Numbered from the stretch's first letter, positions 1 through 11,434 are shown. The stretch: DNA of 64,000 nt from Methanofollis formosanus (GCF_019633745.1 NZ_CP037968.1:1742789-1806788), one strand, 5' to 3'. The notes: generated by a model from the letters alone, not told the origin. A program made the numbers and translations.

Positions 1-22
1 CTGCATCCCCAACAGATCACCA

Positions 23-1453
23 ATGCTCTGCGACGAGGAGATCGTCGCCAGGTTCCTGGACGCCTCCTTTCAGGTCACCCAGGACGTGGTGGACTACATA
101 AAGGAACAGGGCGACCCCGCGCTCATCGATCGGATCATCGCCGGAGCACCGCCCAACTCCTTTGTGATAGACCGCTCCTCGATACCCTCCACACCTCCTG
201 TCCAGACACCAAAAAAACTGCGCGACGGGATCCGATTCCTGGCAGATCCCGAGATCGAGGTCCTCCAGGGCAAAGAAAACACGGCCAAGGGGATCAGGGA
301 ATTCGAGGAGTATGTCAACTACTTCAAAGACCGGTACACCAAACTCTCGGCCGTCATGCGGGGCCGGATCCAGCCGGTCCCGATCGAAGCCCTGGGGAGA
401 AACGGACGATACCGGGAGGACGAAGCTTCGTTCACCGGGATGGTCGCCGAGATCCGGAACAGCGCCAAAGGCAACAAGATCGTGGAACTCGAAGACCCGA
501 CCGCCACGATGCGGGTGCTCTTCAACCGGTCCAGGGACGGTTTCGAAGAAGCCGAAAAACTCCTCCCCGACGAGGTGATCGGGGTCAAGGGCAAACTTTC
601 CAACGACGGCAACATCTTCTTTGCCGACACCCTGATCAGGCCCGACATCCCGATCAACAACGCACCCTTCCGTTCAGATCGCCCGGGCAAGGCAGTTTTG
701 ATCTCCGACGTCCACGTCGGTTCCGACACCTTCCTTGAAGACGCCTGGCACCGTTTTGCCGACTGGCTCTCCGACCAGGACGACATCGGCTACCTCCTCG
801 TCGCCGGCGACATCGTCGACGGGATCGGTATCTATCCCAACCAGGACAAGGAACTGGTTATCACCAACATCTACGGGCAATACCGCGCCTTCGGCGAGAT
901 GCTCGCCGCCCTCCCGCATAGGATCAAGATCGTCCTCTCACCAGGCAACCACGACGTGGTGCGGGGGGCGGAACCCCAGCCCGCCATCCCGCCGGAATTC
1001 AGGGAAGGGTACCCGCCGAACTGCATCTGGGTCGAGAACCCGGCCATGGTCAGTCTCCAGGGGGTGCGCGTGCTGATGTACCATGGCCGATCCTATGACG
1101 ACATGATCGGGATGATCCCGGGGGCGTCGTACCGCCACCCCGAAGAGATCATGGAAGAGATGCTGAAGCGCCGCCACCTCGCCCCGACCTACGGGATGCG
1201 GACTCCCATCGCACCCGGGAGGACCGACCACCTCGTCATCAACCCGGTACCCGAGGTACTCCACACCGGCCACGTCCACATCTCCGGGATAAAACGCTAC
1301 CGGGGCGTCCTGATGGTCAACGCCGGCACCTGGCAGTCCCAGACCGCCTTCCAGAAACAGATGAACGTGGTGCCCACCCCCGCACTGGCGGTCGTCCTCG
1401 ACCTCCAGACTCTGGAGCCCGAGGTCTTCGATTTTTCAGGCACACCGTCCTGA
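23..1453 (+). CDS. polB: DNA polymerase II (PolD) small subunit DP1
   Basis: Small subunit of the archaeal replicative polymerase PolD; with DP2 it forms the euryarchaeal replisome polymerase, and it carries the 3'-5' exonuclease. The 476-residue product has a short N-terminal region, an OB-fold-like part (about residues 130-210), and a C-terminal calcineurin-like phosphoesterase domain with metal-site motifs LISDVHVGSD, VAGDIVDG, LSPGNHD and HTGHVHISG. These motifs look intact, so the nuclease should be active. The frame is open to the window edge, so the true start could lie upstream; the ATG at 23 has no clear ribosome-binding site, but the text after it reads like the usual N-terminus. 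The large subunit is not in this window. Confidence 0.93.
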   Translation: MLCDEEIVARFLDASFQVTQDVVDYIKEQGDPALIDRIIAGAPPNSFVIDRSSIPSTPPVQTPKKLRDGIRFLADPEIEVLQGKENTAKGIREFEEYVNYFKDRYTKLSAVMRGRIQPVPIEALGRNGRYREDEASFTGMVAEIRNSAKGNKIVELEDPTATMRVLFNRSRDGFEEAEKLLPDEVIGVKGKLSNDGNIFFADTLIRPDIPINNAPFRSDRPGKAVLISDVHVGSDTFLEDAWHRFADWLSDQDDIGYLLVAGDIVDGIGIYPNQDKELVITNIYGQYRAFGEMLAALPHRIKIVLSPGNHDVVRGAEPQPAIPPEFREGYPPNCIWVENPAMVSLQGVRVLMYHGRSYDDMIGMIPGASYRHPEEIMEEMLKRRHLAPTYGMRTPIAPGRTDHLVINPVPEVLHTGHVHISGIKRYRGVLMVNAGTWQSQTAFQKQMNVVPTPALAVVLDLQTLEPEVFDFSGTPS

Positions 1454-1639
1454 ACCGGCACGGCGCCGGAAAATAGTTGCATACTGGCAGAAATTGGCCT
1501 CGAGTCGTCGGTCAGGACAGGATCGCCGAACGGCCATACCAATAAAATCGCTCTCTTTTTATCATTGAAACATCAGATACATAGAGGAACAGCAACCGGG
1601 TTTTGATGGAACAATCATCGCTCGGAGGATAGAAAAAAC

Positions 1640-3682
<2,043 letters not shown>

Positions 3683-3698
3683 TTTTTTTTCTTTTTTT
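3683..3698 (+). terminator. T-rich terminator after hppA
   Basis: Two runs of T (eight, then seven, separated by one C) start right after the hppA stop codon. Archaeal RNA polymerase terminates on such U-tracts without needing a hairpin. Confidence 0.7.
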
Positions 3699-3719
3699 CG
3701 AGATTTTAAGCATTATAAT

Positions 3720-3780
3720 ATCAGGCGTGAGCCGAGAGCGTACCTCAAGCATACGCTATGAAATTCTCTCATCGCGACAG
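3720..3780 (+). repeat. Interspersed repeat family A, partial diverged copy
   Basis: Contains the family core CTCAAGCATACGCTATGAAA followed by CTCTCATCG, here with ATGA/TCAT pairing across the small hairpin. It lacks the G/C-rich right half seen in fuller copies, for example at 46524-46800. Confidence 0.6.
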
Positions 3781-3829
3781 GGCAGGGGGGGCGGGATGCT
3801 GCCCAGTTACCGATGGAAACGAACATATT

Positions 3830-3929
3830 ACGAAATATTTTTAATATTAGACTATTTAAGAGATAAAAAATAATTTGAAACAAAAATTAAGACTAAAATA
3901 GGAATATTTATTAATTCACGGTGTGAATT
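3830..3929 (+). promoter_or_regulatory. A+T-rich promoter with palindromic operator candidate
   Basis: A very A+T-rich stretch (3830-3912) holds several TATA-like boxes, for example TTTTTAATATTA near 3838. It is followed by a perfect 17-bp dyad, AATTCAC-GGT-GTGAATT, at 3913-3929, directly before the first gene of the transporter operon. The position suggests a repressor site, but no known regulator was matched. Confidence 0.55.
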
Positions 3930-3936
3930 TGATTCC

Positions 3937-5088
3937 ATGGGTTCGTGTTATGAATCTGCCATTTTGTACCAAAAAAAATGCCCAAAATGGAGCATATATC
4001 TCACCATGCTCATCTTTATGGTCGCTCTCATCATATGCCCAACCAGTGCGGGGGAGCACCCTGTTATCAGAGAGGTTTCAGACACCTGCCCCCCCGCAGG
4101 CACTGAGATCGAGGTGATACTCTCCATCTCAGATATGAAAACAGGGGGAATCGTCGAGACCATCCCGTCCGGGTGGACTTTTACCGGCACCGATCATCCT
4201 GAAGACCGGAGTAAAATCTCAGGGTCAAATATCGTTTTCTCGGTAATAAACGATGCAGAGATCGTCTACCATGTGCGGATAGGCCCACGCAGTGGGGTCA
4301 TTACCGGGGAGTGGGACGATGTACTCAACTGCACCAACGGCACCGTTCCCGAGACTTCGATTATGATCGCCGGGAGCGACGGTGGAGGCACCAGCACCTG
4401 GGAAACTTATGAAAATCGTATCGAAAACACTTCAGACAACATTCTGCTCTTCTCGAAAGATGAAACGAAAGGTCACCCCTTCACTCACAACGACGGGGTT
4501 GTGACCGGAATCCGTCTCTCAGGAAATCGTACCCTCGAAGACGTGAATCTCAGTGTCAGAAAGATCTCACAACCGTCAGACCTCCCTTCCCCTGAAGGCG
4601 TTCCATACACCTACCTGAACATCACACCCTCGGGCCACGACACCGGCAACATCACCAGGGCCGCGATCACCTTCGAGGTGAACGTCTCCTGGATGGATCA
4701 AAACTGGATTGAACCGTCATCGATCGTTCTGATGCGCTACAACTCGACATGGACGGCGCTCCCCACAAACCGTTCGGGGAAACACGGGATCAATCCGGTG
4801 TACACCGCCGTCTCCCCCGGTTTTTCCACCTTTGCGATCACCGGCACAGCGATCGAGAGAGGCGCCACAACCACCTCTGCCGCCGTGGAGAAAGACGAAG
4901 CAAAAAAACCTGTCACCATCGCAACACCGAAACAACAGTCCAGACCCGACCTCAAAACCGCAAACACAGATAAAAATTCTTCTGGACTGCTGGTCCCGGG
5001 ACTGCTGACACTCCTCGTAATCTGTGGCGTTGTGGGCTATCTCCTGTACCGCAGGCGTGAAGACAGACCTGAGGAGAAGAAGGAGTGA
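3937..5088 (+). CDS. Membrane-anchored PGF-pre-PGF surface protein
   Basis: Exported 383-residue protein. It has a signal segment (basic QKKCPKW stretch, then a hydrophobic run to about residue 38), an extracellular part with many N-glycosylation sequons, a PGF-pre-PGF domain (about residues 190-310, ending PVYTAVSPGFSTFAITG), a low-complexity linker, and one C-terminal membrane span (about 345-367) with RRRE after it. The PGF-pre-PGF domain is common in methanogen S-layer-associated proteins; its biochemical role is unknown. The stop overlaps the ribosome-binding region of the substrate-binding protein gene, so it is the first gene of the operon and may help present substrate at the cell surface. 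An internal Met at 4006 is an alternative start but would lose the basic n-region of the signal. Confidence 0.8.
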   Translation: MGSCYESAILYQKKCPKWSIYLTMLIFMVALIICPTSAGEHPVIREVSDTCPPAGTEIEVILSISDMKTGGIVETIPSGWTFTGTDHPEDRSKISGSNIVFSVINDAEIVYHVRIGPRSGVITGEWDDVLNCTNGTVPETSIMIAGSDGGGTSTWETYENRIENTSDNILLFSKDETKGHPFTHNDGVVTGIRLSGNRTLEDVNLSVRKISQPSDLPSPEGVPYTYLNITPSGHDTGNITRAAITFEVNVSWMDQNWIEPSSIVLMRYNSTWTALPTNRSGKHGINPVYTAVSPGFSTFAITGTAIERGATTTSAAVEKDEAKKPVTIATPKQQSRPDLKTANTDKNSSGLLVPGLLTLLVICGVVGYLLYRRREDRPEEKKE

Positions 5089-5093
5089 CCATC

Positions 5094-6857
5094 ATGATGA
5101 AATCTTTGAAATACATTTTTTCATGCCTCTTCCTGGCCGCCATGGTCCTTGTTCCCGGTGCATCGGCGGCAGGGATCCCCGGCGATCTGGACGGAGACAC
5201 TACGGTATCAGACGAAGAACTCTCGCAGGCGATCATCCCCTACATGGAGGCATCCTATCTTGACCTGGACACAGAGTCCCTTGACCGGGAAAGTCTCTCC
5301 CTTGCCGCCCATAACTGCATACGCATACCCTATGGGAAGGTCATTATCCCGGTCTCATCGGCAGGCGATCTCATGCAGGGCAACATCCTCAAGAAGGGTG
5401 GGGCACCGACCGGTTCCCTGATGTACGAGGGCCTGATCACCAGAAATAGTTATGAAGGCGTCTACGACTGCTGGCTTGCGGAAGACTGGGACGTCTCCGA
5501 CGACGCAACCGTCTGGACTTTCTACCTGCCCGAAGACGCGACCTGGCACGACGGCGTTCCGGTCACATCAGAAGACATACAATTCACCCATGACTACATC
5601 AAATCCAAGAAATTATGGATCTCATCGGTGCTCATGGCCGTCGACCATGTCGAATGTCCTGACGAGCATACCGTCGAATACCACCTGAAAGAACCCTACC
5701 TGATGTTTGGAGACAAAATCTCCCACTGCCCCGGCATCTGCGTCATCCCCAAACATATCTGGGCAGATGTCGATGACCCCGACCACTGGCAGGACAATAA
5801 ATTCATCGGGTGCGGCCCGTTCATCTTCAAGAATCGGGTCTCAGACCAGTCAATGCTTCTGCAGGCAAACTGCGACTACCACGGCAACGTCCCCTATGTG
5901 AACAATGTGGTGCTCACCGTCATCCCGGACATGGGCTCCAGGATTCTTGCCTTCAAATCAGGCGAGGTCGACGTCGTCGGGGATCTTGACGCGGCAACAG
6001 CAACAGACCTCGCTGGCGAGGAAGATATCAACGTGTACTCCATCCCTGACACCCGCGGCATAGAACTCAGTTATAACACCCTGACCTATCCGGCAAACAT
6101 CACCGGTTTCAGGCAGGCAATGTGTCACGCCGTTGATCGTGATACCATCATCAACCTCGTCTTCGGTGGCTACGCCACACCGACCACAACCACGTTCCTG
6201 ATGCCCGGCGTCGCCCATGATTATGTCAACCCCGAGATCCCGCCGTACGACTATGACATCGATAAAGCCGCGGCCATGCTCAAGGAGGCAGGTTTCGACG
6301 ACATCGATGACGACGGCATTCTCGAAGGCCCGGACGGAAACGACCTCTCTCTCACCTTCCTGATCTGGAGCTCAGGAAATGAAGCACGGATCGCCGAGGT
6401 GCTCAAGAACGACTGGAAGAACCTCGGCATCGATCTGGAAATCAAGCAGATCGATTCGAGCCAGTGGCAGAAGGAAGTCCATAATTACCCGATGTTCTTC
6501 TCCGGTATGCCCTACCTGATGCATGACGACCCCGAGGATATGACCCACTTCGGTTCGAACGAGTTCTTTGGAAAACCGAACTGGTACGATTACAGTAACC
6601 CCGAGTTCGACCGGTTGATCTCCGACCTGCGCTCCACTGCCGACGACAGTGAACGCAAAGAGATCGGCTATCAGATGCAGGAGATCTTCGCAAAAGACGT
6701 GCCGTGCGTACCGATCTGTAGTATCGACTCGATCGTCGCATACCGTTCGGACCGTTTTACCGGATGGGAGTCGGTGAACCCGATGTACTGGAATGTCGTG
6801 GACATCAAACAGCTCTCGAACATCAAACCGGTTTCGCCGGTCAAAAAAGAAAAATAA
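5094..6857 (+). CDS. ABC transporter substrate-binding protein, family 5 (peptide/nickel type)
   Basis: Extracellular solute-binding protein of the SBP_bac_5 family (DppA/OppA/NikA-like), 587 residues with a Sec signal ending near ASAA. Right after the signal is GDLDGDTTVSDEEL, a calcium-binding dockerin/EF-hand-like loop found before many methanogen surface domains. The body has family features such as LYEGLITRNSYEGVYDCWLA, LPEDATWHDGVPVTSEDI and FRQAMCHAVDRDTI. It has no lipobox Cys, so how it is held at the surface is unclear. The ATG at 5094 has a well-spaced GGAG; the in-frame GTG at 5085 is too close to it. Substrate class is not readable from sequence; the neighbouring CooC-type ATPase favours nickel or a nickel complex. 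Confidence 0.88.
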   Translation: MMKSLKYIFSCLFLAAMVLVPGASAAGIPGDLDGDTTVSDEELSQAIIPYMEASYLDLDTESLDRESLSLAAHNCIRIPYGKVIIPVSSAGDLMQGNILKKGGAPTGSLMYEGLITRNSYEGVYDCWLAEDWDVSDDATVWTFYLPEDATWHDGVPVTSEDIQFTHDYIKSKKLWISSVLMAVDHVECPDEHTVEYHLKEPYLMFGDKISHCPGICVIPKHIWADVDDPDHWQDNKFIGCGPFIFKNRVSDQSMLLQANCDYHGNVPYVNNVVLTVIPDMGSRILAFKSGEVDVVGDLDAATATDLAGEEDINVYSIPDTRGIELSYNTLTYPANITGFRQAMCHAVDRDTIINLVFGGYATPTTTTFLMPGVAHDYVNPEIPPYDYDIDKAAAMLKEAGFDDIDDDGILEGPDGNDLSLTFLIWSSGNEARIAEVLKNDWKNLGIDLEIKQIDSSQWQKEVHNYPMFFSGMPYLMHDDPEDMTHFGSNEFFGKPNWYDYSNPEFDRLISDLRSTADDSERKEIGYQMQEIFAKDVPCVPICSIDSIVAYRSDRFTGWESVNPMYWNVVDIKQLSNIKPVSPVKKEK

Positions 6858-6871
6858 CAGGAGAATCTACT

Positions 6872-7639
6872 ATGAAAACCGTAATCTGTGGGAAAGGAGG
6901 GAGCGGGAAGAGCACCATCACCGCTCTCCTTGCAAAGAAGATGGCAGCGCGCGGGAAGAGCGTGCTGGTCATCGACACCGACGAATCAAACCTCGGCCTC
7001 CACCGCCAGCTCGGCCTGGAAGCCCCCGACGACTTCATGGCATATATTGGCGGGAAAAAAGCATTTGTTCAACAAATGATGGAAAAGATGCCGAAGGGCG
7101 AACCCATCACCCTGTTTGAAGATTCGTGGAGCATTGCCGATGTCCCCGATCAGTACCTCTCGAAAAAAGACGGCATCGGACTGATCGCCATCGGAAAGAT
7201 CCACGAATTCGGCGAAGGATGTGCCTGCCCCATGGGAGCACTCTCAAAGAACCTCATCGACCGTATCGGCGCAAACGATGCCGACCACATATTCATCGAC
7301 ACCGAAGCGGGAATCGAACACTTCGGCCGCGGTATCGAGCAGGGATGCGATCAGATCCTGGCGGTCGTCGAACCCTCGTACGAGTCGCTCCTGCTCTGTT
7401 CGCAGATCGAAAAAATGGGCAGGAATATCGAAAAACCGGTCTCTTTCATCCTGAACAAAGTCGAGGGCGACAACCGGGAGACCCTCTCCAGATCCCTCGA
7501 TCCCTCCCATATTGTCGGGTGCATCCCCAGGAATGCCGGGGTTGCCAGTGTCGGTCTCAACGGCAGTGAGATGGACCTTGACCTTCAGGAGATCGACGAG
7601 ATTGCAGACTATATTGAGACCGCATCAGGAGGCATCTGA
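6872..7639 (+). CDS. cooC: CooC-type P-loop ATPase (nickel insertion)
   Basis: 255-residue SIMIBI-class ATPase with a deviant Walker A, GKGGSGKST, at the N-terminus, IDTDESN after it, and FIDTEAGIEHFGRG as switch/Walker B-like sequence. The motif C117-A-C119 in GEGCACPMGALSK matches the CxC pair that binds Ni(II) at the CooC dimer interface and separates this family from MinD/NifH. CooC proteins load nickel into the C-cluster of CO dehydrogenase. Here the gene sits inside an ABC import operon rather than beside CODH genes. The ATG at 6872 has AGGAG eight bases upstream; an upstream in-frame ATG at 6764 lies inside the previous gene and is rejected. Confidence 0.85.
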   Translation: MKTVICGKGGSGKSTITALLAKKMAARGKSVLVIDTDESNLGLHRQLGLEAPDDFMAYIGGKKAFVQQMMEKMPKGEPITLFEDSWSIADVPDQYLSKKDGIGLIAIGKIHEFGEGCACPMGALSKNLIDRIGANDADHIFIDTEAGIEHFGRGIEQGCDQILAVVEPSYESLLLCSQIEKMGRNIEKPVSFILNKVEGDNRETLSRSLDPSHIVGCIPRNAGVASVGLNGSEMDLDLQEIDEIADYIETASGGI

Positions 7640-7640
7640 T

Positions 7641-8678
7641 ATGAAAGAGAGACTCGCAACATTCAAGCCACCCATCGAAGACCACAGTCATTTTCTCCGC
7701 GAGATCTGCGGAGGCTTTGAGACGAGCCAGATCTTCATGACCTCCCATGAGATGGGCGTCTTCAACCATCTTGCAGAAAAAAAGACCGCAGACGCAGTAG
7801 CCAACGAACTCTCCATCACCCCCAGGGCCACTGCAAAACTCCTCGACATCCTTGCGGCAATGGAAGTCCTCGATAAGACGGGGAACGAGTATGTCGTAAA
7901 ACCCACACTCAAACCCTTCCTTGTAGAGGGAGAGCCCTACTATGCCAGGTACCTGAACTTCAACAGAGAGTCCAGAAAGATCTGGATGGATCTTCCCGAC
8001 CTCCTGAAAAACGGGTCCGCAGAAAAAACCGGAACACACAAACACGACTATGGGCGCGAAGACATCGAGTGGATCGCCCGCGGCTGCATGCTCGGCAGAC
8101 TCCAGTCCACGCTCAAGATCGTCTGCGGTCTCCCTGAGTTCAGATCTGCACGGCGCCTCATCGACTTCGGCGGCGGACACGGGCTCTTCGGGATCGCGAT
8201 GGCCCAGGAAAACCCTGATCTTGAGGTGTTCATCTTCGATCAGCCCGGCATCACCGAGGTGACCGAAGACTTCATCAAAAAATACGACCTCGAAGATCGC
8301 GTCTCAACGATCACCGGAGACTACCTTGTCGACGATCCCGGAGACGATTACGACATCGCTTTTGAGGCCTGTTCCTTTGGCGGCACACCGGACGAAGCAC
8401 TGAAGTTCTATTCAAATGTTTCAGACTGCCTGAAAAAAGGAGGACTGTTTGTCAGTCAGACCTTCACCATCGACGACGACAGGACACAACCCCTCTCTTC
8501 CCTCATCTGGGATCTCAAAGAGTCCCTCACCGGAGAGGGGCACATGAACATGAAGACCAACAGCGAACTCTTCTCTCTCTTTGAAAAAGCAGGGCTTCAG
8601 GGCGAAAACGTATTTACAATGTCTGAAATGTCGATGCCGATGCGGATCGTGACCGCACGCAAGCCTGAAGACGTATGA
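7641..8678 (+). CDS. SAM-dependent O-methyltransferase-like protein
   Basis: 345 residues in two parts: an N-terminal dimerisation/winged-helix domain (about 15-110, FMTSHEMGVFNHLAEKKTAD) and a class I SAM domain with motif I LIDFGGGHGLFGIA, then FIFDQPGI and a GD loop. This is the layout of the methyltransferase family that acts on small aromatic or natural-product substrates. Where active members carry the His general base (LHDW), this protein reads EACSFGG, so it may not be a classical O-methyltransferase. The gene starts one base after the cooC stop and overlaps the next permease gene by four bases, so it belongs to the transport operon. Possible roles are modification of an imported ligand or of a metallophore; this is inference. 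Confidence 0.75.
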   Translation: MKERLATFKPPIEDHSHFLREICGGFETSQIFMTSHEMGVFNHLAEKKTADAVANELSITPRATAKLLDILAAMEVLDKTGNEYVVKPTLKPFLVEGEPYYARYLNFNRESRKIWMDLPDLLKNGSAEKTGTHKHDYGREDIEWIARGCMLGRLQSTLKIVCGLPEFRSARRLIDFGGGHGLFGIAMAQENPDLEVFIFDQPGITEVTEDFIKKYDLEDRVSTITGDYLVDDPGDDYDIAFEACSFGGTPDEALKFYSNVSDCLKKGGLFVSQTFTIDDDRTQPLSSLIWDLKESLTGEGHMNMKTNSELFSLFEKAGLQGENVFTMSEMSMPMRIVTARKPEDV

Positions 8679-9661
8679 ATACTTTCAAAAATTATTATTT
8701 TTTTAAACGAATCTTATATTGTGCTGTTGTTTTCCTGATCAGCGCGAGCATCACCTTTGCGGTGCTCCACCTCATGCCAGGTGACTACATCCAGTCCCTC
8801 ATGCCGTACATCGCCGAGATCAACCCCGAGTTCTCCGAACTTTTCAAAGAGAAATTCGGGCTGGACCGATCTCTCTTCGAACAGTACGCCCTCTATATCA
8901 CCAACATCTTCCAGGGAAACTGGGGATATTCTTTCCAGTATGGAGCACCGGTCTTTGATATCATCGCTGAAAAACTGTTCTGGACAATGGTTATCCTCCT
9001 TCCGGCGACCGTCCTCTCGGCCGTTGCAGGCATCGTCATCGGATCCTATTCTGGCTGGAAAAACGGTTCAAAGACCGACGTCTGTCTGCTCAACGCGATG
9101 GTCTTCATCGGGGCCGTACCGTCATACTGGTGGGCGATCATGGCAATCCTGGTCTTCAGTTATTCCCTGGGACTCTTTCCGCTGGGGGGATTCGTCAGCC
9201 TGGACGCCCTGACCTCTGGTATCGACCCCCTCGACGTCCTGCATCACGCCGTCCTCCCCATCCTTGTCCTGACCGTCTCCTCGATCCCTGGCACCTATTA
9301 TTTCATGAGAAACTCGATGCTCATGACCCTCGGCGAGGGCTACATCCTCACGGCACGAGCGAAAGGGGTGGAGGAGAAGAACATTCTCAGGCACCACGCC
9401 CTGAAAAACGCAATGTTGCCCATGATCACCGTCGTCAGTCTGCAGTGCGCTCACATGATCACCGGGAGCATCTTTATCGAGACGATCTTCTCCTGGCCCG
9501 GCCTGGGCCTGCTCACCTTCGACGCCCTCTCGGCCAGAGATCTTCCCCTCCTCGAAGGAATATTTCTGATGGATACGCTGGTCGTGATTGTGGCAAATTT
9601 TGCCGCAGACCTGTTGTACAGCATGGCGGATCCCCGCATCCAGGTGGGATCCCATGAATAG
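8675..9661 (+). CDS. ABC transporter permease, DppB/OppB/NikB type
   Basis: 328-residue inner-membrane permease of the binding-protein-dependent transport family, with about six spans. The N-terminal span and the conserved ITFAVLHLMPGDY are typical of the B subunit. The cytoplasmic EAA loop (GEGYILTARAKGVEEKNILR...KNAMLP, about 225-250) contacts the ATPases. The start overlaps the methyltransferase stop as ATGA, indicating translational coupling. It pairs with the C-type permease encoded next. Confidence 0.9.
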   Translation: MNTFKNYYFFKRILYCAVVFLISASITFAVLHLMPGDYIQSLMPYIAEINPEFSELFKEKFGLDRSLFEQYALYITNIFQGNWGYSFQYGAPVFDIIAEKLFWTMVILLPATVLSAVAGIVIGSYSGWKNGSKTDVCLLNAMVFIGAVPSYWWAIMAILVFSYSLGLFPLGGFVSLDALTSGIDPLDVLHHAVLPILVLTVSSIPGTYYFMRNSMLMTLGEGYILTARAKGVEEKNILRHHALKNAMLPMITVVSLQCAHMITGSIFIETIFSWPGLGLLTFDALSARDLPLLEGIFLMDTLVVIVANFAADLLYSMADPRIQVGSHE

Positions 9662-10487
9662 AGAGATTTTTTTCCAGGCCGGCATGGGGATCGTCGTCGG
9701 TGCCGTACTCCTCGCTCTCTTCGCCCCCTTCGTCGCCGGGTACGCCCCCGACGAGTTCAGCGGCCCGCCCCTTGCAAAACCCTCCGCCGACCACCTCCTC
9801 GGGACAAACGACCTCGGGCAGGACATCCTCTCGCGCCTGATCTACGGCACACGGGCGACATTGATCATCGGGTTTCTTGGCGCCCTCGTCGCCGTGGCGA
9901 TCGGGACGATGATCGGCATTGTTGCAGGATACTATGGGGGGAAGATAGACGAGATGATCTCCAGAATCGTCGATGTGATGATGACCATCCCCACCTTTCC
10001 CCTCCTGCTCGTCCTCACCGTTCTTCTCTCACCAGGGATCTATGTGATCAGTCTGTTGATGGGCGTGATCGGGGGGGCCCATTCGTGCAGGGTGATCAGG
10101 TCCCAGGTGCTCTCGCTCGCAGAGACCAATCATATCCTTGGAGCGAAAGCGCTGGGACTCTCAAACCCATATATCATGGCCCGCCACATCCTCCCGAACG
10201 TCCTCCCCCTCATCATCGTGAAATATGTCTTTTCAGCGCAGGGGTTCATGCTGATGGGGGTGGGGCTCGGTTTCCTGGGCATCGGCGACGCTGCCGTCAT
10301 CGACTGGGGACAGATGATCAACCGCGCCTATTCGAGCGGTGCATTTGCCCTCGGCATGTGGTGGTGGATCGGTCCGCCGGGTCTGGCGGTGACGGTGCTC
10401 TCAATCGGTCTTGCCATGATAGGGTTCGGCCTTGAAGACCGTTTGAATCCCAGACTCAGACATAAAAATGTCGAGGCGATAGCATGA
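9654..10487 (+). CDS. ABC transporter permease, DppC/OppC/NikC type
   Basis: 277-residue partner permease. Family marks are the N-terminal HLLGTNDLGQDILSRLIYG motif and the EAA loop (ETNHILGAKALGLSNPYIMA). Spans are predicted at about 8-28, 75-100, 115-140, 190-210 and 240-262. The chosen ATG at 9654 overlaps the upstream permease by eight bases; the longer in-frame start at 9588 would put a Trp/Cys-rich segment before the first span and is unlikely. Confidence 0.9.
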   Translation: MNREIFFQAGMGIVVGAVLLALFAPFVAGYAPDEFSGPPLAKPSADHLLGTNDLGQDILSRLIYGTRATLIIGFLGALVAVAIGTMIGIVAGYYGGKIDEMISRIVDVMMTIPTFPLLLVLTVLLSPGIYVISLLMGVIGGAHSCRVIRSQVLSLAETNHILGAKALGLSNPYIMARHILPNVLPLIIVKYVFSAQGFMLMGVGLGFLGIGDAAVIDWGQMINRAYSSGAFALGMWWWIGPPGLAVTVLSIGLAMIGFGLEDRLNPRLRHKNVEAIA

Positions 10488-11434
10488 ACGGGACAAATGG
10501 CGAAGGACTGACGATACATGGCCTGAAGGTCTCGTTCAGGAGCGGACAGGAGACGGTCAGGGCGGTAAACCACATCGACCTCACCGTGAAGAACGGGGAG
10601 AGATTGGGACTGATCGGGGAGACCGGGTGTGGAAAAACCGTTCTCGGCATGGCAATCATGCGCCTGCTGGAGCCAGACACCCTCATCAGCGGCGAGATCC
10701 TCTATAACGGCACGTCTATCCTTGAGGCGGGCACTGAGGAGATGCGGCGCATACGGGGCGGAGAGATCGCCATGGTCCTCCAGAACTCGGTCACCTCGCT
10801 CAACCCGGTCGTCACCGTCGGACGGCAGATCGCCGAAGCGGTCGAACTCCACCGCGACCTCTCAGATGATGAGGCCCGTGCCGAAGCGATACGTCTGCTC
10901 GACGAAGTGGACATCCCCGATCCAAAACGGCGTTTCAACTGCTATCCCCACGAGTTCAGCGGAGGTATGAATGAGCGGGTTATGATCGCCATGGCCCTTG
11001 CCGGGAACCCCTCGTTTTTGATCGCGGACGAACCTACCACCGGCCTCGACACCACGGTAAAAAATCGGATCATTGCTCTCCTGGATGATGTCAGCCGCGA
11101 ACGGTCCATGCTCTTCATCACCCACGACCTCGCCGCGGCGGCACGGGTCTGCGATCGTATCGCTGTCATGTACTGCGGGGAGATCGTCGAGTGCGGCGCG
11201 ACGGAGGAGGTCTTCTCCACGCCGCTCCATCCCTACACACGGGGTTTGCTCAGGTCGATGCCGCAGAGAGGGCTTCACCCCATTCCCGGGATGAGTCCGT
11301 CCCTCCTTGCCGTACCGCCCGGTTGCCGCTTCCGCGACCGGTGCGAATTGGGCAATGAACGTTGTATGACAGACCATCCGCAGTTGAAAGAGGTCCGGAG
11401 GGATCGATATGTCAGGTGTATCTACCATGATTGA
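10484..11434 (+). CDS. ABC transporter ATP-binding protein, DppD/OppD/NikD type
   Basis: 316-residue ATPase with Walker A GETGCGKT, Q-loop region, signature FSGGMNERV, Walker B FLIADEPTTGLD and the switch His in FITHDL. The C-terminal oligopeptide/nickel extension ends in a Cys-rich segment, PGCRFRDRCELGNERC...C, a pattern that binds an Fe-S cluster in some family members. It overlaps both neighbours by a few bases. Confidence 0.9.
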   Translation: MNGTNGEGLTIHGLKVSFRSGQETVRAVNHIDLTVKNGERLGLIGETGCGKTVLGMAIMRLLEPDTLISGEILYNGTSILEAGTEEMRRIRGGEIAMVLQNSVTSLNPVVTVGRQIAEAVELHRDLSDDEARAEAIRLLDEVDIPDPKRRFNCYPHEFSGGMNERVMIAMALAGNPSFLIADEPTTGLDTTVKNRIIALLDDVSRERSMLFITHDLAAAARVCDRIAVMYCGEIVECGATEEVFSTPLHPYTRGLLRSMPQRGLHPIPGMSPSLLAVPPGCRFRDRCELGNERCMTDHPQLKEVRRDRYVRCIYHD

